Positions 34,501-45,901 of a stretch of DNA of 64,000 nucleotides are shown in pieces. The notes beneath the pieces were generated by a model. The model saw nothing but the letters and a program-made list of their open reading frames with translations, made no database searches and was not told where the DNA came from. The DNA is from Paraphoma chrysanthemicola. Lineage: Eukaryota; Ascomycota; Dothideomycetes; Pleosporales; Phaeosphaeriaceae. The stretch lies in contig JAGMWG010000001.1 in assembly GCA_020744225.1 (NCBI GenBank), positions 1,426,001 through 1,490,000 of the forward strand, given 5' to 3'. A program made the translations under genes and the position numbers. The first letter of the stretch is position 1. Every line of letters begins with the position of its first letter.

Positions 34501-35213
34501 ATGACGGTCACAGACCCAGAACAATATCCTCTGCCCCCGACCACCCATGTTCCTAACAACCCTCTGCCCGCACTCGTGTATCGCAATGTCCTCCCGACCC
34601 CACATAATTCCGACTCTGCAACGCGGCTATGTGAGGGCAATAGTTGGGAGAAGCGAGTGAGCTCCTGATATGGTCGTTTCACCTCACACATGACTGATGT
34701 TGCAGGGCGAATGGGGTGCTATAACCGTTGCTCACTTCCATCCGAACACACATGAGTGTTATGGTAAGCATGATAAACCCCTCTGCCATACTGATACTCA
34801 ATGCGATCTGTAGCAATCATCCAAGGTGAATCTCGTTTGGTACTTGGTCGACCAAAACCATCAGACGACGAGGAACCCGTTGGCGGCGTCGAATTTGACG
34901 TCTCGCCTGGAGATGTAGTCGTAGTACCAGCTGGCGTATCACATCGTTCACTCACATCGAGCGGCGGGTATCGCTATATCGGAGTCTACCCAAGAGTAGG
35001 TAACCAGACACATTTACTACAGGCACGCCAGATACACGAGACTGATCTTGTCAGACAAATCCAAAATGGCGCAACAATTACTGCAAGGGTGAAGAGCCCC
35101 TCGAAGACCTGAAAAAAGAGATTGCCAACGTCGAGATGCCTGAGGCCGATCCTGTGTACGGCATCGATGGACCGTTGGTGCGAATATGGAAGGCTGCGCG
35201 TGATGTTCGATGA
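34501..35213 (+). CDS. Cupin-domain protein
   Basis: This is a small single-domain cupin of 184 residues. Four exons, 34501-34656, 34706-34763, 34814-34995 and 35055-35213, all close in frame. The cupin motif 1 is AHFHPNTHECYAIIQGESRLVLG, with metal-binding histidines and glutamate. Motif 2 is VSPGDVVVVPAGVSHRSL. The C-terminus, WRNNYCKGEEP then YGIDGPLVRIWKA, matches a fungal/bacterial YjlB-like subfamily of unknown reaction. It has no signal peptide, so it is probably cytosolic. The third intron (34996-35054) contains an earlier AG that would give a very short intron and the wrong protein context; I rejected it. Confidence 0.85.
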
Positions 35214-36053
35214 GCCGATATGTCGTTCCATGGAACACCTATCAAGTAATGGCAAGGAGATCTCAAGACCTTTTCCCGCGTCTTTTGTTCTTACTCATTC
35301 TATCGTCTTGAGTGGTCTCCAATATCCATTTTGCAGTGACCAACTTGTAACTTAAGACTTCTGGTGTTATGCGCCATTTGTCGTAACCACACAAGTGCTG
35401 ACGGCATCCAAGCAGTAATCGCAATTTAAAAAATCAATCAATGATGGCACAAGTGCAGAGAAAGTCCACCTTGTACTCGCCTGCACCCTCGCGATGTTTC
35501 GCGTGGCAGACAGGGTCAAGACTGACTTCTGTCACCTTCACACATTACATTATATGCTTTGGACCGCGATTAGAATTGGCAACAGGGTTAGCTTACTTTA
35601 TATGCATAAATGATCGCCTTTCTGCAGTATGTCCCATGCGACGAACATGGCGATCGTTCGATTCTGCGATGGCCAATCTGCGCGCTAATATCACCCTTTC
35701 CGCGGACGCCTTTTCGTCCTATCATGGATTTCACTACGCCACGCGCGCTCTCCCGTTCAGCCTCCACTTGCGGGCCAAGAAATACATCACCGGAATTAAG
35801 ACCGGTGGTCCCGTTGTGTTCCCCAGATTCGCGTTCCTGGGTGGCTTTCCCCAAGCCGGCAATTATATTGTCAATATGGAGCCGATCGGGTATATTACAT
35901 CGCAATACACTAACCACTTTGTCTTTGCCTGCGTGACGAGTACAGCCATATCAACCTTCTGGGGATGGGTATATACTTTGCATGTGCTGTTCCTCGAGAG
36001 TGACTCTATCCTGCTGTCCTGATTCCGACTTTCGACGATCTCCCAAGTTCAAC
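35214..36053. other. Intergenic upstream of LPMO
   Basis: A 193-codon open frame (35441-36022) ends just before the LPMO start. It shows no domain and no splice support, so I treat it as chance. Confidence 0.4.
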
Positions 36054-37344
36054 ATGGTTAATTCTTTGGCCGTCGCGCTTTCGCTTCTTGCTAGTCAAGC
36101 TGCTGCACACACCTTCATTTGGGTCAGTACAGATTCTGGAGTATTGTCATGTGCTGACATATGGTAGGGTGTGTACGTCAACGGTGTGGACCAGGGCACG
36201 TTCAAGGGCATTCGTATTCCTGCATACAATGGTGCACCAGGCAAAGGTGGCTTCAACAATTCTCCAGTGAAGGACCTGTCATCCATTGACCTGCGATGTA
36301 ATGTCATGGGCGATATCCAAGCTCCTGATACGATCAAGGTGGCGCCAGGTGACAACTTGACGCTCGATTGGTATGGCTCTTGACCATGCACATGCGCACA
36401 GAACAACTCTGAGACTAATGTGCAGGCACCATGACTGGAGAAACGATACAGATGATGTGATCGACAAGAGTCATCATGGTGAGCATCTCAAGAGCAAGCC
36501 TGCACAATCCCATCACTAATCTTGAAATAGGACCATCACTCATCTACATCTCCCCCGACCCACCCACAGAAAACTCCTTCGTCAAGCTCTGGCACTCCGG
36601 AAAATACGTCAGTAACCCGTTCCCCCAAGCCGGGAAATGGTCCACTACATCCGACATTGCCAAGAACTTTGGTCACATGAATGTGCGCATTCCCAAGGAC
36701 CTCAAGGCCGGACAGTGCGTCTTCTATCCTGTACCTTTGACTGGATAAATGCTCATGTGTAATAGCTATCTCATCCGCGCTGAAATGATTGCCCTGCACG
36801 AGGGCGACGCGTCGTACCTTGTCAATCCCGTCCGTGGCGCGCAATTCTACCCCGACTGCGTGCAAATCGAAGTTACGGGTAACGGCGATGTCGAGCTTCC
36901 TCAGGGTGTCTCGTTTCCTGGCGCATACGACTATTCCGACCCTGGTGTTGTGCATAACGTAAGTTCTCTCTATCGTTCCCATCCCAAGCAAATTATATAA
37001 TTCCCATTCCTCGTCTTCTTGTTCACGTTACTTACGTCCAATAGGTCTACTGCTCCACCGACACCCGCAAACCAACAACATCCACCACCCCCTGCGCAAC
37101 AAATTACATCATCCCCGGCCCAACCGTGTGGTCAGGTGCATGGCCCGAGACCACAGACGTGTCGGTGGGTCCCGTGGTCGGCGCATCGACGCATCGACCC
37201 TGGAGTACGTGGATTGTGAAGAGTGTCGTTACGAGTGCGCAGTATACGAATGTGGCGAGTCAGACGGTGGTGGGCACGAGTGCGTATCAGGCGACGTGGA
37301 GTAGTGTGTATGCGACGCCGACGGTGGGTGGGCAGAGGTGGTAA
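36054..37344 (+). CDS. AA9 lytic polysaccharide monooxygenase
   Basis: This is a secreted copper enzyme that oxidatively cleaves cellulose or related glucans. Six exons, 36054-36122, 36168-36370, 36426-36478, 36531-36714, 36766-36958 and 37045-37344, give 333 residues. The signal peptide MVNSLAVALSLLASQAAA leaves His19 as the mature N-terminal residue, as the histidine brace requires. The second copper histidine is in KSHHGPSLIYI (about residues 107-108). The axial Tyr and second-sphere Gln are in GAQFYPDCVQIEV, after HYLIRAEMIALHEG. Disulfide cysteines are visible in DLRCNV, YPDC and VYCST. The catalytic part ends at IIPGPTVW. A Thr/Ser/Val-rich tail of about 65 residues follows, with no carbohydrate-binding module. 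Confidence 0.93.
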
Positions 37345-37581
37345 TTAGGACATGTACGGAATAGCGAAATTGGGTTGTGGAGATTGCAATTCACAAGGTA
37401 TGGATTCTGATTGATTGTCTTCATTGCTTTGCCTTCGTCGTCATATCGGTTTAGGCAGGTGATCTCGCAATGTGCTTGTTTCGGTGAGAACGGCTTTTGA
37501 GCGTTCATGCCTTCCTGCGGTCTTGCGTTCTGCTACACACTATACTCTTTGCGACAATGTCACGCAGCGAGCCTGAGAGTC

Positions 37582-38877
37582 CTAGTCATCCAGCGCAATT
37601 ACATCTCGCTCTTTCCTCCTTCTCTTGATTCCTTCCCTGGCAGCTCCATCATCTCTCTCACGCTTGATGCGTACCGCTCTCTTGCATTTCTCGTCCGCTT
37701 CATGCTTTACACTCAAGTCCTGCTCATCCTTTTTCTGCATCTTGTCAGCCTTGCGCATCAAATGTCAAGGCATCGCGCATACCTCGTAGTACTTGAGCAG
37801 CGCCATCAAGCTTTTCCGACTCTGACCTGCCAGACCTTTATCATGACCTCGATGGCCTGCTATCATGGCGATGATTTCGTGAAGTTCGAGGGACTCATGG
37901 ATGTTGCTAGGTGCTGGCGTGGAGTTGAGCAGAATCGGCGCTTGGATCGAGAGACTGGATCGTACTGAATCGGAAGGTGTCGGAAGTGGGGAACGAAGCG
38001 GCGTTGGGCTTCGGTCGCGAGGAATGATGCCGAGGGATTTGAGAGCCGCTGTCTTGGTTAACATGGCGTGGTGAGCGAAGTGACTTTCGACTTACCAACT
38101 GACCGATATTTGAAGTGAAACGTTGCAAAACAGTCGCCTTTGGACGTCCAGTCCACGTTGCGGCCTGGCGGATTGACGGGCGTCGTCGAGCCAACCCTAT
38201 CGTCTTGTGATTAGTAAAGTTTCACGAAGTGCCACTGCAGACCTATGTCAAGTCGTCGTTCGTGTCTTGCGTACTCCAAGTGTGCGACGTACCCAGTCTG
38301 ATGCGATTTGGCTTGTCCCTTCAGGTCGACCTCGGACACGGCACCGAGCGCCGAAATGTTATAAGACTGTCGATGGCTTGACTTTTTACCGCAACGGCCG
38401 AACTCGAAGCGGATTGATATAGTGCCGAGGGTGGCCAATCTTTTCTGATCAAACGACTTTCTGCTTGTTCCCAAGCCATCCGCTGATTCTTCGGTCAGTT
38501 AAGACAAGGTGCCAGTGTAGCATCAACGACTTACTGATGCGCAACTCGCTGAAAGCGAAATGCTGAAGAAACCACTTGGAATCGACCAGATAATCTGTGC
38601 CTTTGATGACCTCCACTTTCGGTAACGAATCTTTGCGACAATATGACGACTCCACTTCATTACCGTCGATTTCAATCTCGTATCCGACGTCGTGCTTAGT
38701 TGGAAATTTGTCTCTGAATGCCAACTCCAACGCAAACTCTGCGCCCGAGACCGCCTCGATGTATCTCGTGATCGTCTTTGGGTCATCGGTCTCATCGGAA
38801 TTGACATACTCCTCAAGTGGCTTGCCGTTGACCGTGACGTTGACTTCGAGGTCTGGATAATCTGGGTGCACAGCCAT
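37582..38877 (-). CDS. DUF7918-family protein, copy A
   Basis: This is the first of three tandem paralogues of an uncharacterised fungal family that I recognise as DUF7918. Five exons, 38877-38535, 38488-38293, 38196-38096, 38048-37783 and 37734-37582, give 352 residues. It starts MAVHPDYPDLEVNVTVNGKPLEEY, then TRYIEAVSGAEFALEL. It continues with a beta-rich core, LGTISIRFEFGRCG, then FHFKYRSV spliced to AALKSLGIIPRDRS. A basic tail ends KERDVIALDD, a SUMO-interaction-like motif (hydrophobic VIxL with acids). No catalytic motif is seen. The second intron is the longest (38294 down to 38197, 96 nt), and other acceptors exist there. The chosen one alone keeps the FHFKYRS frame. Confidence 0.82.
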
Positions 38878-39414
38878 AAGGATGGAAGTTGGAAAAGAGG
38901 GGCTTGGGGAAGATAGTAAATAGTTAGTATGGGCTATTACGATTCAAAATGATTTGAGCAATGTTGCAGTAGCGCCAAAGATGGGGTCGGTGCTGAGGTG
39001 AAAGTGAATGCACCTCGAAGCTTGGACCACAACCGGTACAGTCGGAAGGGAATACCAAGTGGGAGTGTAGATGCGCTTTTTGACATCGCACATGAGCAGG
39101 CTTAACCACTATTGCTCAGGAGCGCGATCAGACATATGGAAGAGTATCCGGCCAAGCATTTTGAGTATACATTGTCTTCAATGAAGATCAGGCAAGTTGG
39201 GAGAAATGTGATATATAACCTGGTGCAAATATTCCAGGAATGAAGAAAGAGAATATATCAAAACGAAAGAACATTGAGCATAGTGGTGTGAATAAAGAAG
39301 AGCTGAGCAACGAGCTCGACACGGTATGTCGCAGGCTCCGTGTCGCATGACATGGGAATCGACTTCGGCCTCGCTGGGTCAGCGACCGTTCACCCTTCGC
39401 TCCACGACTAGTAC
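38878..39414. other. Spacer between DUF7918 copies A and B
   Basis: This is 537 bp and is probably the promoter of copy A plus the 3' flank of copy B. Nothing else is seen. Confidence 0.4.
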
Positions 39415-40552
39415 TTAGTCTATCACGATGACCTCCCTGTCTTGACCACGACGACACTTTCGATTGTGTTGCTCGACAAGAACAACATCATCATCATCGT
39501 CGTCGATGACCTGTGGGGTGGTGATGGAGTTGTTGTTCGGTTCTAGCTTGACGGCACGGCTCGCGAGGTCTCGCTGTGATGGGTCAAAATCTCGATGTCA
39601 TAGTTTGTGATCGCGGAAGCCTACCTTGAGCTTATTCACCACCTCCTGAAGCTCGGCGTTGTTGAGTTCCTCTACAGGACGATCTTCGAGCGGAATCGGA
39701 GGCGGGATGATCTCGAGAGCGCGCAGGCCATCTGACAAATTGATGTTAGCTCCCAGGGAATGGGAGTTTGGCAGAGAAGTCTCACCGAGAGAGCGGTACT
39801 TGAAGTAGATGGTTACGAATGGCTCACGACCAACCCTGTCGTATTTCACCCAGTCGCAGTTTTTAGGCACGCAAGGGGACAAACTTGCCCGAATTAGTCA
39901 TTTCAGATTCCCTACCAAGCACTCACATGATCTCACCTTGCACGATGCGTTTTAAAGTTGAGCTTCAATTCTTTCTCAGAGACGCCTCGGTGAGATACTG
40001 AATTGATGGGATGTGTTCTGTGTCCATTGGACAGCCGGACATTCCGAATGAATTGGAGTTCAACGGTGATGAGTCCTATCGATTCGAGATCGTCCTTGGT
40101 AACTTTGCCGCCACGTAGCTGCTCGCACTCGACTGATCCCAAGACTTAGCCTTTTGCTCACTGGAAATGTTACCACTAAATAGTGCTTACTCACCTACGT
40201 CTAATGCGTTGAACAGGAACTTCTGCTCCGCGTTGGTCGTGATACCAACACGGCAGGCACGTCCCTCAACGGTTGTTCCTTGTGGTAAGTAAAGCTCCCT
40301 GGCTCTGACCATACGTTCATTGATGATGGATCGATCGATAATCGTCCTCATCTCGAGATCACTCGCGGGATAGAGGAAGTCATCCGTCACCTTGAGGCGG
40401 ACGGCAAATTCCTTGTCGGACTGGGCTTCGATGTACTTGGTGACCGTATTTGGACGAGCTGGGCCTTTTTCAACGTCGTCGTACTCTTGAACCGGCTGAT
40501 CATCGACCAATATCTCGACACAAACACCAGGGCATGAGGGTGGGAAGACCAT
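39415..40552 (-). CDS. DUF7918-family protein, copy B
   Basis: This is the second tandem paralogue, 309 residues. Exons are 40552-40195, 40144-39937, 39883-39786, 39731-39625 and 39573-39415. It starts MVFPPSCPGVCVEILVDDQPVQEY, then NTVTKYIEAQSDKEFAVRL, followed by LGSVECEQLRGGK. The core motif is VTIYFKYRSL spliced to DGLRALEIIPPPIP. The tail contains VIDDDDDDVVLVE and ends DREVIVID, another acidic VIVI string. The acceptor of intron 1 is ambiguous by 12 nt (40145 or 40133); both are in frame, and I chose the one retaining LGS. Its introns fall at the same places and phases as in copy A. Confidence 0.82.
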
Positions 40553-40841
40553 GTCGGTTGATATGAGCTTGCTACACAATTTATTGGTTGTTGGTGGTGA
40601 TGGGAAGTACAAAAGTGCAAAATATGGTATCCTTAACCATTCTCGTGTAGCGTTTGCAGGCGCGGACTAAAGAAGCAGGTGAGATTCATGCGACGAATAA
40701 ACAATCATGGGTATAAGTAATAGACTCTGAAACTCCCGACGCGCCGCATTGGGAAATCAGACTCGCTGAAATCACCCCTCCCATGCCTGCCGCTGACCAC
40801 CATCGAGCCATTGGACTTTGCGGACTCTGCACGAGACCCCT

Positions 40842-41987
40842 TCACTCTAGAACGATCACGTCCTGCTCACCACGGGGCCGCTTCCGGTCTCTTATTTCGA
40901 GGATAGTGACCTCACCATCGTCTTCGAGATCCACATCCTCCCGAAGTTCGCGCTTGACGTTGCGTGCCGCGTTGGCCTCTTGTTTGATCCTTCGGCTGTC
41001 TTCCTCGCGCTGCAGTCATATCAGCATTGTAACCTTTTGAGGGTATCGGTAATCAAATACATACCTTTCTTGAGCGGCGTAGTGCTTCTCTCAGCTGTTC
41101 TGGCGTCATGTCGTCTTCCTTCAGTCCGTCCACAGAAGCTGGATTCTCATCTGCGTCATCATTTACGATAAGCTGTAAAGCTTTTAGTGAAGCTGTGAAT
41201 GCTTAGTGAAGTTCAAATGTATACAAGTGTTCTTACCGAGTGAGCGATACTTGAAGTGAAATTTTGCGAAAGGCGCTCCATTCACATGATCATACATCGG
41301 CGGAGCGCGTTTTGGTGTTGCCTTCGGACGTGGCTTGCTGAAACTGCAGTGACTGTCAGCAGGACAACAACATTCGTAGAACACAACTCACGTGGCCTGA
41401 TGTGACCTCGCATCGCCTTTCAAGACTTTCTCTGGAATCACGCCGACTGCGTTAAGGTCCTTCACAGGCGCTCCAGTGTATGGACTATCTGATGGCCTGA
41501 AATTGGTAATGAAGCGGCAGTTCAACTTAATGCTTCCTTTCGACTGCAGATCTTTCTTGAGGTTTGCTACGCTTGGCATGCTTTCAGCCTCCTCGACTAA
41601 GCTAATGTAAGCAAGAGTATACTTATTGTCAAACGTGAAATTACCGATATTCAGAGCAGTGAAGCGATATTTCTTATGGTACCATTTCCCGTTCTCTCTG
41701 AAGTTCACGCCGAACTTGAAGTGGCCGCCTGACGCATGAAGATCCTCCGGTGCATAGGCAAGGGCGCGAGGCAATGCTGCATCCACGATGATTTCGACCT
41801 CCACGCCGTACTCGGTCGGGAATGGTGGACTGAAAGTCGTCTTCATTGCAAACTCTTTGTCGGTCGAAGCTTCGATGTATTTGGTGATGGTGCCAGGCGC
41901 ACCTTCTTCATCTTCGTATTCTTGCAGAGGCTGTCCGTCGACAATGATCTCGGCCCGAAGCCCAGGGTGGTCATCACAGATGGCCAT
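40842..41987 (-). CDS. DUF7918-family protein, copy C
   Basis: This is the third tandem paralogue, 316 residues. Exons are 41987-41645, 41596-41392, 41343-41237, 41192-41065 and 41009-40842. It starts MAICDDHPGLRAEIIVDGQPLQEY, then GTITKYIEASTDKEFAMKT. It later has KGSIKLNCRFITNFRPSDSP, and AKFHFKYRSL is spliced to ASLKALQLIV. A charged coiled region leads to the C-terminus GEQDVIVLE. Intron 1 (41644-41597) is 48 nt with no in-frame stop, so an unspliced message would still be translated with 16 extra residues. The family alignment favours removal. All three copies share strand, exon count and exon phases, indicating local duplication. Confidence 0.83.
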
Positions 41988-42992
41988 GCTGATGTGCGAT
42001 CAAATGCCAATAGGCCGGTGTGTGCGATGCTCAATCAGGCGGTAGCGCCCGCCCCTTCAGCCTTGCCGGAGACTAGTACGCGCCTCTTGAGTTGCGAGTG
42101 CACCTCCACGATCAGGATGCAGTTGGTGTATGAGCGCGTGCACTGTACATGGTTTGCGGATACTTGAACTCGTTCAGGTGTTGTCGCATGAAAGTCGAAG
42201 TGTGAGGAGGAAGGCAAGAGTAAGTTTGCTCCTCCCAATATGTTTGGGCGCGCTAACTCAAGTCAACGCCCTCGTCCTACCACGGCGTTGACCGTGGCGC
42301 AGTCACGCTTCACTTCCACCACCGTCATTTTGACTTCAGTCTTGCAGCTGTTAAGACGCATTAATCCCGTCGCGCCGTCAAGTGCACGGTCAGGCCTTCA
42401 GGCTCAGATGCGGTAGTATCCACCAAATAAAGACCCCTTGCCTTGCGTCAACCCAAGTACCTGCATATGCGCGTGGGGTTGGCGGCAAATGTGAAAAGAG
42501 CCGAACGCCACGAAACTCATCTCCAGCAGGGGAGGCGCATAACCAGGACTTCGGACTCGCATCAAAATCGATATGGCCAGCGATGTTGCCCATACATGAA
42601 CTCTTCTGTGGTACACCATACGAAGACGTACTATCGAGAGGCGATCCAGAAATCGAAACATTAACACTTGACGCAACGCGATCTGGAACTTCGTGTCGAT
42701 ATCGCGCAGCTTGGCGATATAGTAGCAATCTAACTCTTTTTCCTCCGAGGCATTCGGACCGGTTGAGTGACATGTTGAGCGTACCAGAGCTGGGTACAAA
42801 ACGTTGTACCTGCGGTGCAACAACCCACGTCGCCTGCGATACCTTGCAACCCGTGCGACCCGGTTGGCCCGGTGCCTGACTTCCTATATTAATATTCCCA
42901 GACCCGCATCGTTTGCGACTAAAGTACGCCAGGCCAAAACTCTGATCAACTCTCAACCTCTCCAAGTGAACCATCAATCGTGTGTCTACACC
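41988..42992. other. Intergenic, divergent promoters
   Basis: About 1 kb lies between DUF7918 copy C and the aminopeptidase gene. Overlapping frames of up to 195 codons occur on both strands near 42.4-43.0 kb without protein character. No gene is called. Confidence 0.4.
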
Positions 42993-44240
42993 ATGCGCAC
43001 TGGATGGATCCTCTTCTTCTCTGGTGTGGTTGCGGCCATGCCATACTCATTGGCACATCCCGAGGCCGACAAATTCATCGTCGAGATCTCACCAGGTGAG
43101 ATGCGTGAAGTGAATGAGGCAGAGAAGTTTGCTTTAAAAAGAGTACATACCTGCTGCGATTGACGTGCAATCAGATGTCAAGCGAGTGCTGACCATACTG
43201 CAGAAAGGTGTGAACTTCGTTGATGTTACAGCTTGGCCAGATACAGCTCATCTTCACGCAAGACGTCCACGCGTCCCGACTTATCCTACTGATCTGACCC
43301 AAGGGGAGACCGTGAACCACCTTCAGACCTTTCTTGATTCAAGGAACTTGAGGAGAAATCTGGACATGTTCACCAGCTTTAATAATCGTTACTACCAATC
43401 AAACAGCGGTAATATGTCCGCGGAGTGGCTCTTTGGGCAAGTGAAGGGCTATGTTGAAGCAGGATCTCCCATCGAAGTCTCAATCTTTCAGCACGCTTAT
43501 CGACAAAGCTCCATTATTGCTACAATTCCCGGTAAAAGCACAAAAACGATCGTCGTAGGGGCACATATGGATAGTATCAATGGCGGGGTGGGCGAGAATA
43601 GGACGACTGCAAGAGCGCCTGGAGCTGGTGAATGCAAACATCGTGAGAACGGTTTGAGTGTGTTTCTGACGACCATACAGATGACAACGGCTCTGGAAGT
43701 ATGACGATACTGGAGGCATATCGCACTCTCTTGCTTAACGACACCATTGCTGGTGGTCAAGCAGAGCACCCGATCGAATTCCACTGGTATGCCGCCGAAG
43801 AAGTCGGATTATTGGGATCCAGCAACATCTTCTACAGCTACGCGGACGTCGGCAAGCAGGTAGCAGCCATGCTGAACCAAGATATGACTGGTTACACGGC
43901 AGGATACATTGCGCGCAACATGACACCCAAATTTGGACTTGTCACGGATAACGTTGATGCATCGCTCACGAATTTCACCAGGCGCATCATCGATGCGTAC
44001 ACGAGCACCGAAGCAGGCGATACAGAGTGTGGCTATGGCTGCTCTGATCACGTGAGTGCGACACGGGCGGGTTATCCGAGCGCTTTCGTGTTTGAAGGAG
44101 AGATGAAGACTGTGAACGATAACCCCTTTGTTCACACGGCGGACGACACCATCGATAAGCTGGACTTTGAGCACATGCTGGAGCATGCTAGGCTTGTTGT
44201 GGGATGGGTGCTGGAATTGGCCTTTGCGAAACTAGACTGA
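42993..44240 (+). CDS. Secreted M28 leucine aminopeptidase (Lap1-like)
   Basis: This is an extracellular di-zinc aminopeptidase, family M28E, of 377 residues from three exons: 42993-43142, 43204-43627 and 43681-44240. A signal peptide (MRTGWILFFSGVVAAMPYSLA) and a propeptide of about 60 residues precede the catalytic domain. The zinc ligands are all present in order: His in VVGAHMDS, Asp in PGADDNGSGS (formed by the second splice), Glu-Glu in AAEEVGLLGS, Asp in LNQDMTGY and His in NPFVHTADD. Paired cysteines in GDTECGYGCSDH match the family disulfide. An insertion before the bridging Asp (GENRTTARAPG) is as in other fungal Lap1 proteins. The role is nutrient peptide hydrolysis outside the cell. 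Confidence 0.93.
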
Positions 44241-44616
44241 ACGTAACAGCAGTGTATGTGTACCAAATGATGAGCAGCTGAATTGTGCCTTTTCGCTGCG
44301 CAATCGTGATGCCTCTTTCGCGATCGTCGATGGCTGTCCGCGCCGCAAGGGCTTACCATGTGTGACTGTCGCCAGCAGATACATGGTTGCGTGGGTCCCG
44401 CCATGCATCATGTTTGGGAAATGTGAGCGCGGGCGCTGTCGCAAGACACGGCCTTTTGAAGTTTGGTTGTTGTTGTTATTGATGACCTAAGAAGTCGCAA
44501 CGGCTCTGTGTGGCGTTGCGGGTCGCGTTCTTTCGCTAGCGCGACCAGCACTGCGATCGAATCAGCTCTGTGCACCATCATTGCCAGCGTTACCATCGCA
44601 ATCCATCACAGCTATC
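44241..44616. other. Intergenic
   Basis: This is 376 bp between the aminopeptidase stop and the TMEM14 start. Nothing specific is seen. Confidence 0.4.
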
Positions 44617-45046
44617 ATGGCAGAACATCCATCATTCACCCTTGCTGGCCTGTGTAGGTTCCCATCTGCTGAAAGAGGCCGGAAGGAGCACTGACACGTG
44701 GAAGTGGCCGCAGGAGGCACAGCAGGTTATCTGCGAACCCGCTCAACTCCGTCACTCGTCGCCGGGCTCGTGCTTGGAGCATCGTACGGATACGCAGGTA
44801 GTCCATCCATGTAATGCTTTGTTTCAAGGGCAAGTATTGACTCGAGCAGGCTACCGCATCAAGCAGAATCAGGATTATGGCACGGAACTCGCGCTCGGCA
44901 ACAGCATTGTGCTGCTCGGATCTGCAGTACCTCGCATACTGAAGACCGGCGGACGTGCGCCTGTGCCCATTGCATTGGGTGCGACCGGTGCGCTGGCGAC
45001 TTATTATTACCAAAAGAAGGTGCGGGAGTTTAGGTACGGCGTGTAA
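44617..45046 (+). CDS. TMEM14-family membrane protein
   Basis: This is a small membrane protein of 108 residues with about four helices. The TMEM14 family includes a mitochondrial protoporphyrinogen transporter in animals; fungal roles are unknown. Three exons, 44617-44653, 44705-44797 and 44850-45046, join to give MAEHPSFTLAGLLAAGGTAG, then RSTPSLVAGLVLGASYGYAGYRI. Later come GTELALGNSIVLLGSAVPR and PVPIALGATGALATYYYQKK. The first intron uses a GTAGGT donor and a GAAG acceptor with a CTGAC branch. Other GT/AG combinations give a stop or lose the AAGG helix start. Confidence 0.87.
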
Positions 45047-45892
45047 AAATCACAATACGGCTTTGTCCCGAAGTATCCGATGTTTCATCCCGACAGACTG
45101 GCAACAAGACGTTCAACGGCGACGAAGTGCTCTCATCGTAGAATCGCTCAATGCTCTCTACGCGTGTTTTGCACGATGCTTATCTAGGGCAGATCTAGTT
45201 GTAGACCCTGATGATCTGCTGCGACCAGATTTTCGCTAGAAGTACGAGTGACCTGGACACGGAAGGCCCTCCTAATTATCGACATGAATATGTGGTTGTC
45301 TGGCGCGAGTGTTCTCCTACCATCGATATCGCGCATCTGAATACTGGTGATGAATTTCGACATGATCGCCATGCTTATTTCCCACCTCACGATAACGACT
45401 GCAACAGCTTTGATGCCATACCGATGGACTGGATGATACCATATATGGGCTGACCTGGTGGCGCCCTATCGCACTTTCGACAATAACATTAACGGAGCCA
45501 TGCCAATTCTATCCTATCGTGTATGAATTTCCCACGAAACACGCGTGGTTCGTGCCTTGGTCTAAGGAGAGTCCTGGCAAAGGACTGCCCGGAAGAGGAA
45601 GGATCACATGTAGTCAGGGTCCTCGGCAGCCGTGTCAGACTATGGCTGGTTTGAAATGCTCCCTCTTATCCTTGCTGGGACCAGGGTCTGACATTGAGAT
45701 TGCTCGTAGTAGAAATTTGACGCGACTCCCCGAGTATCCGTGGCCATCATCGCAGCTGAGACAAATCATCTTGCTTCACCTCTCAAGAGCTCGTCTGGCG
45801 AGAGCTTGAGGCTTCATCAGGGCAGGCCAAGCTCATTCCACTGATAACTATCATCTTTCACTGCAGCTATCAATCTTCGCTAAATCTGCAAG
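45047..45892. other. Intergenic before the PKS relic
   Basis: About 0.85 kb. I looked here for the missing N-terminal ketosynthase segment of the downstream PKS and did not find it in any frame. No other gene is supported. Confidence 0.45.
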
Positions 45893-45901
45893 ATGACCGC
45901 T

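Noticed and set aside
35441..36022. 193-codon frame just before the LPMO
   Set aside because: It starts with ATG but has no recognisable features and would leave the LPMO almost no promoter.
37907..38474. Separate small genes within the DUF7918 copy A locus
   Set aside because: The frames at 38211-38474 and 37765-38064 overlap exons of one spliced gene, and 37907-38194 is an out-of-frame shadow of it.
45500..45892. Upstream exons completing the PKS ketosynthase
   Set aside because: No frame here matches the expected N-terminal ketosynthase motifs, so the truncation appears real.
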